DNA from: JABCPE02 sp963519075
GTDB taxonomy: Bacteria > Bacteroidota > Bacteroidia > Flavobacteriales > Weeksellaceae
Direction: 5' to 3'
Length of the DNA: 6,928 nt
Assembly (NCBI GenBank): GCA_963519075.1
Contig: CAUQMH010000080.1
Location: 1-6,928, forward strand
The position numbers were made by a program, and so were the translations under genes. This document shows, piece by piece, positions 4,441-6,928 of this stretch; the stretch's first letter is position 1, and the number at the start of each line of letters is the position of its first letter. The notes under the pieces were generated by a model, which saw only the letters and a list, made by a program, of their open reading frames with translations, was not told the DNA's origin and searched no databases.

Positions 4441-6928
4441 AATCGTAAATATTTTCAAAAATATCATATATTTTTATCTCTCACAATAATTATGGCATTA
4501 TTTTATGCCTGTACCACCAATAAAGTCCCTAAAGGACAGTATCTTTTAACAAAAAATAATTTTAAATTTACTGATGGCTCTGTCTATTCTAGCGGAGTTT
4601 CTGACTATGTTTCCCAAAAACCCAATGGAAAAACGCTTTTTGTCTTTCCTATGAGTTTGTGGTTTTATAATATGGCAAATCGTAAATATGATACCATATT
4701 AAATAAATATATGAACTACCCTTCTCACCTTAGAAATAGTAAACTGAGAGACACTCTTTCTATAAGAGCTGGGCATCCAGAATATGTGGGAAGAAGTATG
4801 CTTTTGAGCAGAATGCTTCATAATATAGGGAAAGCTCCTGTCATTCTTGATGAAAACAAAACCAGACTAAGTGCTAATGGCATCAAAAAATACCTGATAT
4901 ATAGAGGATACTGGGATACTGAGGTGGAATACAGCATTAAGAAAGATTCATCTTCTAAAAAAGCTCAAAATATCTTTACAATCACTCACAAAGACCCTAC
5001 CTATATTAGTGAATACAACCATAATATTCCCTATCCTGATATAAGGGCTATTTATGAAGATAATTATGACAAAAGTCTTGTAAAGAAAGGAAATATCCTA
5101 AACCAAGCTCATCTAGAAAATGAAATAAAAAGAATCAACGAGCTGATGAGAGCCGAAGGATATTATAACTTTAATAGTAATAATGAAGAAATATTCTTTA
5201 CCGCAGATACTCTAAAGAGCAGAAAACAGGTTCCTTTAACATTAGAAATAAGAAAAGACACTATCGGTGGGCGATATAAAAGACACACAATAGGAAAAAT
5301 AGAAATTTATATAAAAGACAAGCCTTCTGATTCCACAATTATAGAGAAAAAAATAGGTGATGTTACCATCAGAAGAATGGACCGCTACTTCAAGTCAAGA
5401 CCTCTTTGGAGAGCTGTCACTGTAGATAGTGGTGAAGTCTATAACCAAAAAAGAATAGACCTTACAAGAAGAAACCTTATTGCTCTTGATAATTTTAGTA
5501 TCGTAAATGCTAATCCTTTGACAAGAAGATCAAAAGAAGCTCCTAATGACAGCATCTTAGACCTTCGCTACACGCTTATTCCTTTGCAAAGGTATAACCT
5601 AAAACTGGCTACAGACCTGCATTATTCGCAAATTCTAAACTTCGGAATTTCGCCAAGTTTGGAATTTACAAGCAGAAATATATTCCGAGGAGGAGAAAAC
5701 CTGAATCTAAGTCTTTCGGGAATTATCGGTACAACTGGAAATGAAAAAGGCAAGTTTTTCAACGCCTATGAGACTTCAGCCGAAGTTTCACTGAAATTGC
5801 CTAGATTCATTTCGCCTTTTAATATGGACAAAATCATACCACGCCGATTTTCGCCATCTTCCTCTATCATTTTTGGGGCATCTGTGCAGAATAATATCGG
5901 TCTAGGGAGAATCAACTTCAATGGTGGGATAAATTATTTCTTGAATGTAAATGATGTGGTTTCGCATCGTTTTACCCTGCTGAACTCTCTACTGAGTATC
6001 ACCAGAAACAAGGATAACTACTATGATTTGTTCCCTAATGACAAGATTGTTCGTGATTATATTTTTGGGCTTTATCAAAGTATAAATCCTACTTTGGTTT
6101 CGCAGTTTTATAATGGAAATGTAACTTCTGATGCTGTTTCTAAAGCAATCTTAGATGATCACAACTTTACAAACAGCCTAAATTTTGCCGATCAATATCA
6201 GATGACTTTATTTGAACAATCACTTCTTAACAAGGAGAGACAAACTCAGGATGTTATCATTTTTGGACTAAATTACAACTTCCTTTACAATGAATTGGGT
6301 AAAAAATATTTCAAACACCCATTCTATTTCAATGCTAAATTTGAACTCTCAGGAAACACACTGAGTTTGCTGGATAATATATTTAAATTTGAAAGAAGAG
6401 ACGAAAGTATAGTGCATGACAATACCCAGAGAAGTGTTTTTGGAACAGTGTATTCTCAGTTTGCAAAATTGGATTTAGACATCAGAAAATATTTTAACTT
6501 CAATGATGGTAAACAAACCCTTATTTTAAGACAATTTATAGGAATAGGGCTACCATATGGAAACTCCAAAAACATGCCTTTTGCCCGTGCCTATTATAAT
6601 GGTGGTTCCAATGATATCAGAGCTTGGAAAGCTTACGGCGGACTAGGACCTTCTGATTCTCAGCTAAATGAAAACATCAGAACTTACATGATGGGGAACA
6701 TGAAACTAACCACCAACATAGAATATCGTTTTATGATGAATAATATGTTCCACGGAGCCGTGTTCACGGATTTAGGAAACACTTGGTCTATAGGCGAAGA
6801 AAAAAATGACAATGCATTCAAAATCAATAAATTCTACAAGCAAATGGGAATTGGCAGTGGTTTTGGAATTAGAATGAATATCGCATATGTCACTTTCAGG
6901 CTCGATTTTGCTTACAAAGTCTACGACC
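4426..6928 (+). CDS. tamL: TamL-type Omp85 (BamA/TamA family) outer-membrane lipoprotein, 3' end beyond the window
   Basis: An uninterrupted frame of 834 codons plus one base runs off the window end. The ATG at 4426 is the first after an in-frame TAA 15 bp upstream. Residues 1-28 look like a lipoprotein signal: basic n-region (KHNRKYFQKYH), hydrophobic core and lipobox FYA-Cys29. Residues about 30-390 form a periplasmic region consistent with POTRA repeats (for example RLSANGIKKYLIYRGYWDTEVEY and RINELMRAEGYYNF). From about 391 (NLKLATDLHYSQI, then FGISPSLEFTSRNIFRGGENL) it becomes a 16-strand-type Omp85 barrel. The late motifs GGSNDIRAW (726-734, the loop-6 position) and FTDLGNTW (780-787) are seen, and the window ends at VTFRLDFAYKVYD, with probably only a few tens of residues missing. 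Lipidated TamA-like proteins (TamL) are characteristic of Bacteroidota and work with the inner-membrane-anchored TamB in envelope biogenesis. tamB is expected directly downstream, outside this window. Confidence 0.92.
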   Translation, partial: MSSKHNRKYFQKYHIFLSLTIIMALFYACTTNKVPKGQYLLTKNNFKFTDGSVYSSGVSDYVSQKPNGKTLFVFPMSLWFYNMANRKYDTILNKYMNYPSHLRNSKLRDTLSIRAGHPEYVGRSMLLSRMLHNIGKAPVILDENKTRLSANGIKKYLIYRGYWDTEVEYSIKKDSSSKKAQNIFTITHKDPTYISEYNHNIPYPDIRAIYEDNYDKSLVKKGNILNQAHLENEIKRINELMRAEGYYNFNSNNEEIFFTADTLKSRKQVPLTLEIRKDTIGGRYKRHTIGKIEIYIKDKPSDSTIIEKKIGDVTIRRMDRYFKSRPLWRAVTVDSGEVYNQKRIDLTRRNLIALDNFSIVNANPLTRRSKEAPNDSILDLRYTLIPLQRYNLKLATDLHYSQILNFGISPSLEFTSRNIFRGGENLNLSLSGIIGTTGNEKGKFFNAYETSAEVSLKLPRFISPFNMDKIIPRRFSPSSSIIFGASVQNNIGLGRINFNGGINYFLNVNDVVSHRFTLLNSLLSITRNKDNYYDLFPNDKIVRDYIFGLYQSINPTLVSQFYNGNVTSDAVSKAILDDHNFTNSLNFADQYQMTLFEQSLLNKERQTQDVIIFGLNYNFLYNELGKKYFKHPFYFNAKFELSGNTLSLLDNIFKFERRDESIVHDNTQRSVFGTVYSQFAKLDLDIRKYFNFNDGKQTLILRQFIGIGLPYGNSKNMPFARAYYNGGSNDIRAWKAYGGLGPSDSQLNENIRTYMMGNMKLTTNIEYRFMMNNMFHGAVFTDLGNTWSIGEEKNDNAFKINKFYKQMGIGSGFGIRMNIAYVTFRLDFAYKVYD
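4456..4486 (-). promoter_or_regulatory. Putative promoter of the SpoU/TrmH methyltransferase gene, inside tamL
   Basis: On the minus strand TTG (4486-4484), a 20-bp spacer and TATTTTTG (4463-4456) match the Bacteroidota consensus TTG-N19-21-TAnnTTTG in both elements and spacing. It is the best complete promoter in the window. Initiation near 4452 leaves a leader of only about 12 nt before the ATG at 4440 and excludes the upstream ATG at 4467. The whole element lies within tamL codons 11-21, which encode its signal sequence. Confidence 0.6.

Noticed and set aside
4441..4467. Longer start for the methyltransferase at 4467.
   Set aside because: This ATG is at or above the -7 box (4456-4463), and MLTAHTIKIL at 4440 is the family-like N-terminus.
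1..6928. CRISPR array, tRNA/rRNA, insertion sequence, phage attachment site, toxin-antitoxin or defence genes.
   Set aside because: No spaced direct repeats, cloverleaf, transposase motif, terminal inverted repeats or defence-type domains were seen on either strand.

Overview
The window looks like chromosomal core DNA from a low-GC member of the Bacteroidota, most likely Flavobacteriia (Weeksellaceae: Riemerella/Chryseobacterium-like; the genus is a guess). The evidence is AT-rich sequence, starts without clear Shine-Dalgarno sites, promoters of the Bacteroidota type (-7 box TAnnTTTG), an OmpA-family porin with a long linker, and an Omp85 protein that carries a lipoprotein signal (TamL type). 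I see no phage, insertion sequence, CRISPR, tRNA or rRNA, and no sign of recent transfer.

Layout: a bidirectional terminator (33-66) closes a minus-strand YihY/BrkB-family inner-membrane protein (83-1030). It is divergent from rlmH (1070-1543, 23S rRNA pseudouridine-1915 methyltransferase), and both promoters are packed face to face into the 39 bp between them. Convergent with rlmH is a decayed minus-strand gene (2100 to 1550). It can be read end to end as a membrane-anchored protein of about 183 residues if two TAG codons and one single-base deletion in a T run are repaired. A strong hairpin separates it from an OmpA-family outer-membrane protein (2151-3464, minus), whose promoter lies about 90 bp upstream of its start. 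Further upstream is a striking pair of ACATATGT palindromes (3617-3652).

The right half is a second divergent pair: a SpoU/TrmH-family RNA 2'-O-methyltransferase (3715-4440, minus) and a TamL-type Omp85 lipoprotein (4426 to beyond the window end, plus). Their 5' coding ends overlap by 15 bp, and each candidate promoter lies inside the opposite gene. tamL runs the full 2.5 kb to the window edge without a stop and lacks only its extreme C-terminus.

Functionally the window combines envelope biogenesis (OmpA-family anchor, TamL, BrkB-family membrane protein) with RNA modification (RlmH, TrmH-family). I find no clear new multi-gene system. The points most worth a second look are the promoter and start-codon overlaps of the two divergent pairs, the twin palindrome upstream of ompA, and the reconstructable pseudogene.
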